This document shows, piece after piece, positions 37,015-45,465 of a stretch of DNA of 64,000 bases; positions within the stretch are counted from its first letter, which is position 1, and each line of letters starts with the position of its first letter. Position numbers and translations under genes: made by a program. Source of the DNA: Oscillatoriaceae cyanobacterium M7585_C2015_266 (GTDB lineage Bacteria; Cyanobacteriota; Cyanobacteriia; Cyanobacteriales; Oscillatoriaceae); assembly GCA_015295835.1 (NCBI GenBank), contig DVEG01000015.1:1-64000 (forward strand), written 5' to 3'. The notes under the pieces are model-generated. The model searched no databases. It worked only from the letters and a program-made list of their open reading frames with translations, and had not been told where the DNA came from.

Positions 37015-37809
37015 ATGTCCAAAAAGTCTAAGTCTAAGTCGGGCGACGAGCCAAAAAAACTCAAAAACAAACAGGAGCGAGCACTCCTGCTATCAACGGT
37101 TTTGCGATTGGAAGCACAGTTAGAAGAAGTGCGATCGCAGTTACAGAAAGCACAAGAAGAGAGAGGGCAATTGCAGCTACAGTTACAGCAGGCGGCGCAG
37201 GAAAGAATTCATCTGCAATCTCAACTCGACTGGGTATTGTATCGCCTGGAGCAGGTAAACCCAGAGCAGGTGCAATCCGTACTTGCTCGACTGGATGACT
37301 GGCTAAACAGCAATCAATCTCAAACGCCTATTTTTTCAGAAGTCGGAATTGACTACACGCCACTAGCCAATCTGTTAGCAGCCGGCAAGTGGCAAAAAGC
37401 TGATGAAATGACTTGGCTGTTGGTGCTGAAAGCAAGCGGGCGAGAAGAAGAAGGCTGGCTCAGGAGTGAAGATATTGCCAATTTTCCCTGCACGGATTTG
37501 CAAACTATTGATTGGTATTGGCAATATTACAGCAATGCTCGCTTTGGTTTGAGTGTGCAGCAAAAAATCTGGCACAATGTCGGCTGCGACTATACCAATT
37601 TCTGCGATCGCGTAGGCTGGCGCGTCAGGCAAAACTGGGCATACTACGACAGCCTCACTTTTTCCCTGGATGCCCCAGAAGGGCATCTCCCCGTTCTCGG
37701 CTGGCGGCGACGAGCGTGTTATGGTGTTGGCAAAAGTACTGCTAGCGAAATTATTTCCTATTTGCTATCACGTTTGACAAGCTGTAGCAATGCTAGTGGG
37801 AATTACTGA
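37015..37809 (+). CDS. Coiled-coil protein with C-terminal GUN4 domain
   Basis: Residues 1-95 are basic at first (MSKKSKSKSGDEPKKLKNKQ) then a long heptad coiled coil rich in Gln (LRLEAQLEEVRSQLQKAQEE, LQLQLQQAAQERIHLQSQLD). Residues about 115-240 form a GUN4 domain: DYTPLANLLAAGKWQKADEMT, WLRSEDIANFPCTDLQTIDWYWQYYSNARFGLSVQQKIW. GUN4 binds porphyrins and stimulates Mg-chelatase; in cyanobacteria the domain is also joined to kinases or coiled coils in proteins of unknown role. This gene is not the canonical GUN4 and probably acts as a sensor or adaptor. It seems monocistronic, with a terminator about 120 bp downstream. Confidence 0.9.
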   Translation: MSKKSKSKSGDEPKKLKNKQERALLLSTVLRLEAQLEEVRSQLQKAQEERGQLQLQLQQAAQERIHLQSQLDWVLYRLEQVNPEQVQSVLARLDDWLNSNQSQTPIFSEVGIDYTPLANLLAAGKWQKADEMTWLLVLKASGREEEGWLRSEDIANFPCTDLQTIDWYWQYYSNARFGLSVQQKIWHNVGCDYTNFCDRVGWRVRQNWAYYDSLTFSLDAPEGHLPVLGWRRRACYGVGKSTASEIISYLLSRLTSCSNASGNY

Positions 37810-37933
37810 GAATAACTGTTGTGGCAGGAAAATGCTGAGGGAGGATTGAATTAAAGGGAGATTGGGAACTCCCTCTAGAAAGATGGTGTCTTGGTGATTA
37901 AGTGAACGGATGTGCGACTCGAGGCTCTAAATG

Positions 37934-37957
37934 CCCGGTATGAGTACCGGGTATTTT
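37934..37957 (+). terminator. Hairpin with T run
   Basis: CCCGGTA-TGAG-TACCGGG, seven pairs, followed by TATTTTG. It ends either the GUN4 transcript or a short RNA starting in the 37810-37930 stretch. Confidence 0.6.
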
Positions 37958-38028
37958 GTTAAGCATGGCTCTCTAGGAAGAAAGCAGGCGATCGCAACTT
38001 TATTTAACAATTTTATAACAGAAAATGG

Positions 38029-38956
38029 CTAAAAAGCTCTCGATGAACTGAGTACTTTCTCGAAAAATTCAAATACTGCCGGCAGTTGCCCGCCCCAAAA
38101 ATTGTAATCGTGTTTCGCCCTTACAACGGTATAATATTCTATTATAATTTTATTGCCGAGACTGCCTATCAGCGCCTCGTAAAATAGGCGACTTTGTTCT
38201 TCGGGAATGATATCATCAGCGGTTCCGTGGGCAAGATAAAGGGGCATCTTCTATTCAGAAACTCGTGCCATTGGATTGTCACGCCCTTTCCAGCGCAAGG
38301 GTTCTTGATAAAAAGAACCGTACACTGCAGTCATTAAGCGCTCATCAGGGGTATTTTCTTGGCTGAAATCCCCGGAAAGACTAGCTCCTGCTACAAATAA
38401 TCCCGGATTCTCTAAAGCAATGAGAGCAACTCCCCTGCCACCAGTAGAAAGACCTAGTAAAGTGTTATTTTGATTGGGTAAAAGTAGGTTATGTCTTTTT
38501 TGAATTTCTGGAATAAAGTGGTTTTTGATGAATTCTCCTCCCGGTATTGGATTCCATTTCATTTGCGTTTCGGGATAATAGGCGCTTTCGTATAGAGTTG
38601 TTAGCATTTCTGGAAGAAGAGCAGATCCGTATTTTTGAGCATATTCTACGAGAGGGAAATTCTCTACCCAACTGCTGCGGGGAAAATTCCAGCCGGGAAG
38701 TACGACAATGACGCGATCGCGATAATTTCGAGGAAGATAAAGATCATATTCAACATCTTCTACCCTCAGATTTTTATTCCAGCCCGGGCGGCTTTGACTT
38801 GCAGCTGTTGTTTAGATTGGAAAGGAGTTTGAGCCGGGGTATGAGGAGAATTCTCAGTCATTGCCTTTGGTGAATTTTCATTTATATACTGTGGCTGTTT
38901 ATAACATGCTGCGATCGCAGCCATAGCAATAATAGCAGTATTTTGTTTTTTAACAT
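38029..38956 (-). pseudogene. Decayed alpha/beta-hydrolase (esterase) gene
   Basis: The 3' two thirds read as one esterase frame, RVEDVEYDLYLPRNY ... LLGLSTGGRGVALIALENP (nucleophile Ser in GLSTGG) ... MPLYLAHGTADDIIP ... KHDYNFWGG (catalytic His), but an in-frame TAG at 38251-38253 divides it (PMARVSE-stop-KMPLYLAHG). Further 5' the frame breaks near 38770: the upstream part (PQYINENSPKAMTENSPHTP...VKAARAG) is in another phase. At the very 5' end a plausible signal peptide MLKNKILLLLLWL starts at 38956 in yet another phase. At least two, perhaps three lesions are present, so a functional product is unlikely. Family: D-(-)-3-hydroxybutyrate oligomer hydrolase/acetyl-esterase type of secreted enzymes, by fold only. 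Confidence 0.8.
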
Positions 38957-39072
38957 GTAAATATGCATGCCAATACCGAGATATAATTTTGTTTTTAAAA
39001 TAAGCGCGCCCACAAAATAAAAAAATAAAGTATACTAGAGAAGTAAACTGTGAAGAAGGTGAGGAATTGATT

Positions 39073-40563
39073 GTGGGAGAAAAAAATACCGCGAAATGGA
39101 ATATAGGGAGATTTGCCAGAACCCTTGCATACTTTGGGGTTATACCCTTTGTCGGAAGTGTCAGTGGGTGGCAGCAAATTTTTAAAAGTAACAGAAAAAA
39201 GGTAAAAGATGAAAAAAACAAAAAACAGGGCACAATCTTAGTTGCCGGTGCGACGGGGGGCGTAGGTAAACGTGTAGTACGCAAATTAATAGAACGCGGA
39301 TACAAAGTGCGATCGCTCGTCAGAGATGCCAAAAGAGCAAGAGAAATCTTAGGGCAAAACGTAGAAATAGTCGAAGCAAATATTGCCATTCCAGAAACTC
39401 TGACTCCTGCCATAACAAACGATGTAACAGCCGTAATTTGCTGCATTGGCACGCGGGTGCAACCGATAGAAGGTGACACGCCCACACGCGAAAAATACTA
39501 TCAGGGTATTAAATTTTACATGCCCGAAGTTGTAGACGTACCCGAAATCGTCGAATACAAAGGAATTCAAAACCTCTTGCAAGTCACTCGCCCTCAATTA
39601 TTGAGCCTCGGCACTCCCGGCGAAAAAATAATCTTTGACTTCACGAAACCATCTCAAGATTTGAAAGAGATTTGGGGGGCTTTGGATGATGTCGTCATGG
39701 GCGGCGTTAGCGAAAGTTCTATCCGATTAATAAACGGTGCAGCATTTTTTTCTGGCAACGTTTCAACCGCCAACTCTGGCGGCTTTGCCTCCATTCGCAC
39801 CCGCAATTTTGATCCTCCGCTAGACTTATCTGATTATAGCGGCATTGACTTGCGGGTAAAAGGAGATGGTAAGCGTTATAAATTTATAGCCCGCAATGAT
39901 GCAAAATGGGATAGTATTGCCTATTGCTATTCATTCGATACAGTATACAATATTTGGGTGAACGTTCGTATCCCTTTTGATGCGTTGATTCCAGTATTTC
40001 GTGCCAAAACCCTAAAAAATCGCGCTCCTTTTGACCCTAGCAACATTTACTCATTCCAGTTAATGCTGAGCAAATTTGAGTACGATGGAGCCTTTAACCC
40101 CAAATTTGAACCTGGTATTTTTCAGCTTCAAATAGAATCTATCAAAGCTTATGGCGGTAAAATTTTACCACAATGGATTCACGTCAGTTCAGCAGGCGTT
40201 ACCCGTGCTGGGCGCCCTGATTTAAACTTAGATGAAGAGCCGCCAGCAGTGCGGTTAAATGATCAACTTGGGGGAATTCTAACGTGGAAATTAAAAGGCG
40301 AAGAAGCAATTCGTGCTAGTGGTATCCCTTATACTATTATTCGCCCTTGCGCTCTGACAGAAGAGGCAGGTGGCAGCGCTTTGCTGTTTGCTCAAGGGGA
40401 TACGATTAAGGGCAAAGTAAGTCGAGAAGACATCGCCGAATTGTGCGTGCAGGCGCTGGAGGAATCAAAAGCGTGCAATGTTACTTTTGAGGTGAAGGAA
40501 AGTGCAACAACTGAGCGCCAGAGTTGGGAAGAATTGTTTTCTAGCTTGAAACCAGATCGTTAA
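39073..40563 (+). CDS. NmrA/SDR-like protein with inserted CIA30 domain
   Basis: I start at GTG 39073; GGTGAGG is 8 bases upstream, whereas a TTG at 39067 is too close to it. The 496-residue product has an N-terminal hydrophobic part (TLAYFGVIPFVGSVSGWQQIF), then an atypical short-chain dehydrogenase half: GTILVAGATGGVGKRVVRKL (NAD(P) loop, residues 53-72) to VICCIGTR. From about residue 186 to 355 lies a CIA30 domain (DDVVMGGVSESSIRL, GGFASIRTRNF..). Then the SDR resumes: WIHVSSAGVTRAGRP, GEEAIRASGIPYTIIRPCALTE. CIA30 in animals is an assembly factor of complex I; in plants and cyanobacteria the fusion is found in chloroplast-type proteins. A role in assembly or stress of photosynthetic or NDH complexes is inference. 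Confidence 0.88.
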   Translation: MGEKNTAKWNIGRFARTLAYFGVIPFVGSVSGWQQIFKSNRKKVKDEKNKKQGTILVAGATGGVGKRVVRKLIERGYKVRSLVRDAKRAREILGQNVEIVEANIAIPETLTPAITNDVTAVICCIGTRVQPIEGDTPTREKYYQGIKFYMPEVVDVPEIVEYKGIQNLLQVTRPQLLSLGTPGEKIIFDFTKPSQDLKEIWGALDDVVMGGVSESSIRLINGAAFFSGNVSTANSGGFASIRTRNFDPPLDLSDYSGIDLRVKGDGKRYKFIARNDAKWDSIAYCYSFDTVYNIWVNVRIPFDALIPVFRAKTLKNRAPFDPSNIYSFQLMLSKFEYDGAFNPKFEPGIFQLQIESIKAYGGKILPQWIHVSSAGVTRAGRPDLNLDEEPPAVRLNDQLGGILTWKLKGEEAIRASGIPYTIIRPCALTEEAGGSALLFAQGDTIKGKVSREDIAELCVQALEESKACNVTFEVKESATTERQSWEELFSSLKPDR

Positions 40564-40851
40564 GGGCATTGCTTTTATTGTAAAAGAAACCGGGTTTCTG
40601 ATATCAGACTATCAAAAAACCCGGGTTTTTCACGGAGTTAAACGTAGATTTTATGGTTGGTTGTATTTACAGGCAGAAAACGAGTTATGGCAAAAATTTG
40701 TGTACTTGATAGTTGAAATTTTAATACACGAAGACAGTGGATTAGCAATTTTAGTTGCGAATTTTAAATTAAAAATTAAAATTTTGGCAGAGAGTGCAAA
40801 AATGTGGTATAGTTAAAAATGTAAAATTCAAAGGAATTAAGTCACGGTGAG
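40564..40851. other. 288-bp spacer with palindromic repeat copy 3
   Basis: After the repeat listed separately, nothing but AT-rich sequence is visible up to the next start. Confidence 0.35.
40585..40630. repeat. Palindrome of the ACCGGGTTTCT family (copy 3)
   Basis: GAAACCGGGTTTCTGAT faces ATCAAAAAACCCGGGTTTTT across a short loop, directly behind the CIA30 gene. It ends in GTTTTTC, so it can serve as its terminator. It shares the AACCGGGTTTCT core with copies 1 and 2. Confidence 0.65.
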
Positions 40852-41688
40852 ATGAAAATTACAGTAACCAATAATAAAGACAGCAAAGAAGATTTGCTGA
40901 GGGTGCTGAAGGTGCTGAGGGAGGCGCTCGCCAAGTCTACTACCAGTTTTGCCAATCAAACTATTACTGTAACAAGCAGTCAGCTAATCCGGCAAGCGAT
41001 CGCCACAATTATCCTTCCCTTGTGGATAGCGGCGCCACTTCCCGCTAGAGCAGAAAAAATCCTCCTTACTCAAGCCCGCCCGACACAAAAACAAATTCTA
41101 CAAGCCTGCGCGAATAACCAAATGCGCTCCCTACCCATGCCTTTTTCTGACGTTCCAGTAGCTCACTGGGCATATGACTCTATAATGAAATTGTACTACT
41201 GCGGAGCCGTTCGCGGGCAAATAGCAGCAGCAAAACTAGAAAGGCTACAGAATCAAAGTTCCCAACCAGGGGAAATAACAGTACTTCCCGAAATGAATAC
41301 ACTCTTATCAGCACCAGAAACTGTAGAAATCAAGGGTCGACAGTATGTTTTAGAAACCTATCTTTGGCGGGATTTTATGCCGATTAGCCCGCCTGGAGGC
41401 AAGCCCCTGATAGCATCCATTCGCGTCATTGCTAAAGACGAGAAAGCATTTCCTACGACACTGAAAGTAGATCACTTGTGGGTAGTAAAAGATACACAAC
41501 AAGTTTGGGAAACTGACTTGAACGGTGAAGCGAAACAGATAACTGCTAATAAATTAGAAACTCTTGCCAGAAATGGCCCTAAATGGATGCCCGGAACTAC
41601 AGTCGATGTCGTTATCAGACTGATTGACGAAGATAATCGTAGCTATTTGCTAAGAGCCTCTCAGCAGCAAATTGTACGTACGGACTAA
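40852..41688 (+). CDS. Exported protein with an SLH-like motif
   Basis: This 278-residue product has a 45-residue polar N-terminus, then a hydrophobic stretch (AIATIILPLWIAAPLPARA-E, residues 50-68) that reads like a signal or anchor. At residues 98-123 lies one SLH-type motif (PFSDVPVAHWAYDSIMKLY..GAVRG), a binding unit for the cell-wall polysaccharide. The remaining 140 residues show no known domain but are beta-rich (VEIKGRQYVLETYLWRDFMP, PGTTVDVVIRLIDEDNRSY). The first codon is uncertain since the leader is unusually far from the N-terminus; a start nearer the hydrophobic stretch lacks a good Met. Probably envelope-associated. Confidence 0.72.
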   Translation: MKITVTNNKDSKEDLLRVLKVLREALAKSTTSFANQTITVTSSQLIRQAIATIILPLWIAAPLPARAEKILLTQARPTQKQILQACANNQMRSLPMPFSDVPVAHWAYDSIMKLYYCGAVRGQIAAAKLERLQNQSSQPGEITVLPEMNTLLSAPETVEIKGRQYVLETYLWRDFMPISPPGGKPLIASIRVIAKDEKAFPTTLKVDHLWVVKDTQQVWETDLNGEAKQITANKLETLARNGPKWMPGTTVDVVIRLIDEDNRSYLLRASQQQIVRTD

Positions 41689-41730
41689 TCATAGTTTGTA
41701 GTCAGAAAAAAAATGAAAAATAGGTAAAAT

Positions 41731-42204
41731 ATGGGAAGAAATGCCAAACTACGCCAACAGCGAAAAGAAGGAAATATATCAAGTGGAATAGCTGCTCAGA
41801 AGTTTAAAGATCAGTTTTTTATTGGAAAAGAGATATCGCTAATAAAGAGAGCGCCATCAGTAAAGCCGAAGGAAGTAGAAATAAAAGCATTAGAATTTGC
41901 TAAAAAAAATAATATAGCAATGGGAGCGATGGCTAGGGAGGGATTTGAGAAATTAGGGAAAGGTTTAATCTTTGTTGAGGAGGGGGAAGTTTCTAAAATG
42001 GAATATGTGGCACAAAAATTAATCAAAAAAAAGCTGAATACAAGAGGATTGCATCCAGAAGACGTAAAAGCGATCGCCAATATGGTTGAAGAGTACAATC
42101 CAGAAAAAAACCTAGTCATGGTGTACATAAGCCCGACTGGAGAAATCACAGCCACCTCAAACCTCAAACTGCAGCCGATTTCCCAATCCGGCTACATTCA
42201 GTAA
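41731..42204 (+). CDS. Hypothetical protein, basic
   Basis: A 157-residue soluble protein of unknown family. The N-terminus is basic (MGRNAKLRQQRKEGN), the middle helical and Lys/Glu-rich (VEIKALEFAKKNNIAMGAMAREGFEKLG), and the C-terminal third beta-like (NLVMVYISPTGEITATSNLKL). It begins 42 bp after the preceding gene and could be co-transcribed with it. Its stop overlaps the end of the convergent cbiO gene by seven bases. I recognise no motif. Confidence 0.65.
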   Translation: MGRNAKLRQQRKEGNISSGIAAQKFKDQFFIGKEISLIKRAPSVKPKEVEIKALEFAKKNNIAMGAMAREGFEKLGKGLIFVEEGEVSKMEYVAQKLIKKKLNTRGLHPEDVKAIANMVEEYNPEKNLVMVYISPTGEITATSNLKLQPISQSGYIQ

Positions 42205-42962
42205 TCTAAGGGCAAATTGTACCGTTCTAATGTAGCAGCATCTTGCAGTAATTCTTGGGTGGGCGCGTCTATTTGAATTCTACCTTCAGCTAAGACTAGC
42301 GCGCGCTGAGTAGTTTTGCCAATCCAGTGCAAATCGTGAGAAGCAATTAGGAGTAATTTTATAGGCAATTTTGATAAGACTAGAGCAATATGACGCCGCC
42401 AGTAGGGATCAAGCCCATTCGTCGGTTCGTCTAGTATTAACACTTCTGGCTCTAAGGCTAAAATAGCAGCAAGAGCTGCTAGCCTTTTTTGCCCACCAGA
42501 GAGTTCGTGCGCTGAACGGTTGGCATAAGTTTCTAAGCCAAATTCTGCCAGCAACTTGCGAGCTTTTGCATCAGCAATGGCAGCAGGAATGCCGTAGTTA
42601 AGAGGACCAAAAGTTATGTCTTCTAGAATAGTGGGCATAAATAGTTGCTCGTCGGCGTTTTGAAAAGAAAAACCGACGATGCGGCGCACTTGTGGCAGAG
42701 TTTTCGGTTTTAAGGGAATACCTTGAATCCAAATCTCGCCGCAGAGGGGTTGTTTTAAACCAATTAGGTTTTCCAGTAAGGTGCTTTTTCCGCAGCCTGT
42801 AGCGCCAAGCAAAGCAACGCGCTCGCCAGGATAAAGAGTCAATGAAATCCCTCGCAAAATCGGTTCGAGATTGGGATAGGCAAAAACTAAATCTCGAACG
42901 ATGACTATGGCGTTAGAGGGAAGGGAGATTGGGGGTTGGGAATTGATGAAATCAAAACTCAA
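42198..42962 (-). CDS. cbiO: Nickel/cobalt ECF transporter ATPase CbiO
   Basis: A 254-residue ABC ATPase. Walker A is LLGATGCGKSTLLENL, the signature LSGGQKRLAALA, Walker B VLILDEPTNGLDPYW, and the switch His is in ASHDLHW. The Q-loop is FSFQNADEQLFMPT, the NADEQ variant usual in ECF-type CbiO/EcfA. It drives uptake of Ni2+ or Co2+ with CbiM and CbiQ. It is the last gene of the cbiM-cbiQ-cbiO operon, 16 bp behind cbiQ. Confidence 0.92.
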   Translation of the reverse strand: MSFDFINSQPPISLPSNAIVIVRDLVFAYPNLEPILRGISLTLYPGERVALLGATGCGKSTLLENLIGLKQPLCGEIWIQGIPLKPKTLPQVRRIVGFSFQNADEQLFMPTILEDITFGPLNYGIPAAIADAKARKLLAEFGLETYANRSAHELSGGQKRLAALAAILALEPEVLILDEPTNGLDPYWRRHIALVLSKLPIKLLLIASHDLHWIGKTTQRALVLAEGRIQIDAPTQELLQDAATLERYNLPLDY

Positions 42963-42978
42963 AATTTATAACTTAGAA

Positions 42979-43626
42979 TCAGTATGAACTTAGGGTAACT
43001 GCTGTAGCAACTAGGGCAGTAGCCGTTAGGGCGATAGTTTCTTTGGGAGTTAATTTAGTGTCTACAGGTAGCTTGCCCTGATAGCCGCGAACTACCATTG
43101 CGCTGTAAACTCTTTCGGCTCTGTGGAGGGTGCGAATATAGAGGGAACCGATGGTGGCAGCTGAAATGTAGCGTAGCCAACCGGCAGAGCCTCCTAAACC
43201 ACGCAGTTTGGCGGCTCGCTGCATCTGGGTAATTTCTGAGAGTAAAATTTCTAGGTATTGGGTGGCAAGAAGGAGGATTTCTTGCAGTGGTGCGGGTAGA
43301 GGTAAGCCTTTGAGGGCGAGCGTTCTACTGTGGGGGGGCAAGCTAAGCAAAAAGCTATTCATCGTTAGCAGACAAACGAGGGAACGCGCTAGTAGAAAAC
43401 TCGCTCGCTCCCATCCTAAGGGCAATGCCATTAAGGTTAGTAATAGTAATTCTGCCCCAAGTAATTGTACTAACGGGCGAAAGCGCACTCGCAGCCACAA
43501 TGCCCATAAGAGAGCGATCGCTCCGTAAACGCTCAAGTTCACCCACGTGCCTACTTTTAATAATGCTGTCCCGATTACTATCACTAAAGATAGGCGCAGC
43601 CGCAAGGTAATTGAAAACTTATGCAT
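42979..43626 (-). CDS. cbiQ: Nickel/cobalt ECF transporter transmembrane protein CbiQ
   Basis: A 215-residue EcfT-type protein with four to five membrane helices and the coupling helices with the Ala-Arg-Gly signatures: RAAKLRGLGG and AMVVRGYQGK. These two segments contact the ATPases. It scaffolds CbiM and CbiO in a group-I ECF transporter. Its start overlaps the 3' end of cbiM by eight bases, so translation is probably coupled. Confidence 0.92.
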   Translation of the reverse strand: MHKFSITLRLRLSLVIVIGTALLKVGTWVNLSVYGAIALLWALWLRVRFRPLVQLLGAELLLLTLMALPLGWERASFLLARSLVCLLTMNSFLLSLPPHSRTLALKGLPLPAPLQEILLLATQYLEILLSEITQMQRAAKLRGLGGSAGWLRYISAATIGSLYIRTLHRAERVYSAMVVRGYQGKLPVDTKLTPKETIALTATALVATAVTLSSY

Positions 43627-44542
43627 TTTTCGGTTTTGCTAATTGCGCAATTCCAAATGCCATTGCAAATGAAAGAGCGCTGCCGACAATACCAGTGATG
43701 CTCGTACCTATTTTTCCCCACCCTTGGAGCTCGTAATCCGCAAATGGTGTGGGTACTGTTATGCGTGCGTTTTCCGCTAGTTGAATAAAGCCTAATTCTT
43801 CGGCCACTTTTTCTAGGCCATCGGGCCATGCAGAAGCTAGCAGCGATAAAACGCCTGCGATTAGGAAAATGCTCGACACTACTATTAACCAGTTTTCTAA
43901 CTGCGGTTGCTCTTTGAGCAATAAGTCTGGTTGGGTTTTCTGTAGGTAAGTTAAAATACCGCCGGTGATCAAACCTTCTCCTATTCCTATTAAAACATGA
44001 ATGCCGCTCATGGCTGGTAAAACTAAATTGGCGGGTGCTGTACCGGAAAGCACCAGTTCTATTGCGCAGGCGATCGCTGCAGCTACTACGCTGATCCCAG
44101 CTGCTATTCCCGCAGCTAATGGCAAGCGCGCTTTCGCTCCCCCCAGTATTCGGTGCAAAACTTGTGTCAATCCCCAGCCTACCCAAACTCCAATTACTGC
44201 CATGTTGAGCGCGTTCGCTCCCAATGCGGTGATGCCGCCATCGGCAAACAAAACTGCTTGAATTATCAGAACGGTGGTAATACAGAGTGTACCTGCCCAG
44301 GGACTCTTTAGCACTACTGCGGCTAGGGTTCCCCCCAACAGGTGACCGCTTGTGCCACCTGCGACTGGAAAATTTACCATCTGGGCTGCAAATACAAATG
44401 CGGTGGTTAAACCTAGCACGGGAGCTTGCCGAATTCCATACGCTTGGCGACAGCGAGTGAGGGATACTGCCACGGCTGCTACACTGGCTAAACCTGTCAC
44501 TACAGCGACTGGCGGTGAAATAAAGCCATCTGGTAAATGCAT
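43619..44542 (-). CDS. cbiM: Nickel/cobalt ECF substrate-binding membrane protein CbiM with fused CbiN/PDGLE part
   Basis: The 307-residue product begins MHLPDGFISPP; the N-terminal Met-His-x-x-x-Gly-type segment is the metal-binding head of CbiM (His2 ligand). Six helices follow, with NFPVAGGTSGHLLGG and SGIHVLIGIGEGLITGG. After residue about 220 comes an extra membrane pair with the motif ASAWPDGLEKVAEELGF, that is a PDGLE/CbiN-like domain that in other species is a separate gene. The fusion replaces the cbiN (nikN) subunit. It takes up Ni2+ or Co2+; the sequence alone does not say which. It is the first gene of the operon. Confidence 0.92.
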   Translation of the reverse strand: MHLPDGFISPPVAVVTGLASVAAVAVSLTRCRQAYGIRQAPVLGLTTAFVFAAQMVNFPVAGGTSGHLLGGTLAAVVLKSPWAGTLCITTVLIIQAVLFADGGITALGANALNMAVIGVWVGWGLTQVLHRILGGAKARLPLAAGIAAGISVVAAAIACAIELVLSGTAPANLVLPAMSGIHVLIGIGEGLITGGILTYLQKTQPDLLLKEQPQLENWLIVVSSIFLIAGVLSLLASAWPDGLEKVAEELGFIQLAENARITVPTPFADYELQGWGKIGTSITGIVGSALSFAMAFGIAQLAKPKNA

Positions 44543-44948
44543 TAATACCTCCTCACTTTGTTGTAATCATTCTTTTTATATACAAGCAGTTTGGCAAGAG
44601 TTTTTTCAATGCCCCTTGCGGGCATTTTTTGTTCTTGCTGCAATGATTTCACTCAGACTGAAGTGTTCTTTTCCCCGCGTCAACAACTCTTCAGCTATTA
44701 ATAAAAATTTTGTTAATAATCTTAAACTGCTGTACTCTTGCTTCCCCAATAAATCTGCTGTAAAATAAAGATAATATGCTACTTATTCACACAACTAAAA
44801 ATGAAAATAAGTATACATCAATAGGTGCTATTTGTCAACTCCAAAGTTCAAAAATTATTGGTAATTGATAATTGACACTGGCTGCAACTAAATATAAGAT
44901 AGTAAGGGCGATCGCAATCTTTGTTAAGATTCATAATGTTAACGAACC
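44543..44948. other. 406-bp divergent intergenic region cbiM / ferritin-like gene
   Basis: Contains one GC hairpin (AATGCCC-CTTGC-GGGCATT, 44608-44626, then TTTTG on the plus strand) inside the cbiM leader or promoter. I see neither a cobalamin riboswitch core nor a NikR box (GTATGA-N16-TCATAC). The part next to the ferritin gene is AT-rich with a HIP1 site. Confidence 0.4.
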
Positions 44949-45383
44949 ATGAAAGAACTCGATCATAAAAAAACTACAGAGCTGCTGAACACGATTATGG
45001 AGTTCGAGCTGGCAGGGGTGGTACGCTACACCCATTATTCCCTGATGGTTACAGGTCCCAACCGTATTCCGATCGTGAATTTTTTTAAGCAGCAGGCAAA
45101 TGAATCTCTTGCTCATGCTCAACAAGTAGGTGAAATTCTCACTGGGTTAGAAGGGCACCCTACCCTGCGGATTGCACCTATTGAGGAAACCAATCAGCAT
45201 ACGGTTCGAGATATTTTAGAGGAAAGTCTTAATCACGAAAAAAAGGCACTGAATCTCTATAAAGATTTATTAGATACCGTAGAAAATGCTAGTATATATT
45301 TGGAAGAATTCGCCCGCACGATGATCGGAACGGAAGAATTGCATATGATAGAACTCAAAAAAATGCTGCGTGATTATAGCTAA
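44949..45383 (+). CDS. Ferritin-like (bacterioferritin-type) four-helix protein
   Basis: The 144 residues form a four-helix bundle of the ferritin-like superfamily. Candidate di-iron ligands are Glu18 (MEFELAGVVRYTHY), Glu51/His54 (ANESLAHAQQ), Glu97-Lys-type in NHEKKALNLY, and the ExxH pair in GTEELHMIELKKML. Bacterioferritins are slightly longer (about 155-160). The product probably oxidises and stores Fe2+ or protects against iron-peroxide chemistry. An FTR1 permease starts 82 bp downstream on the same strand, so the two may work together in iron management. Confidence 0.85.
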   Translation: MKELDHKKTTELLNTIMEFELAGVVRYTHYSLMVTGPNRIPIVNFFKQQANESLAHAQQVGEILTGLEGHPTLRIAPIEETNQHTVRDILEESLNHEKKALNLYKDLLDTVENASIYLEEFARTMIGTEELHMIELKKMLRDYS

Positions 45384-45465
45384 TATGGGAGGGAAAACGT
45401 GAAATAATACATTTTGTTAAAGAGCTCAAGTGCTAATAATTTTTCAATTTATTTAAAATAAAATT

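Noticed and set aside
38251-38253. TAG as recoded codon (selenocysteine or pyrrolysine)
   Set aside because: The frame is also broken elsewhere, and no recoding system is suggested; decay is simpler.
38766-39485. 239-residue minus frame upstream of the esterase
   Set aside because: Its first part is antisense to the CIA30 gene; only its last 50 codons belong to the pseudogene.
43584-44186. Frame of 200 residues overlapping cbiM
   Set aside because: cbiM is a well-matched family member in the other frame; Arg/Ser-rich shadow.
44608-44626. GC hairpin with T run upstream of cbiM
   Set aside because: Reads as a terminator only on the plus strand, where no gene precedes it. Kept as an unexplained palindrome in the gap description.
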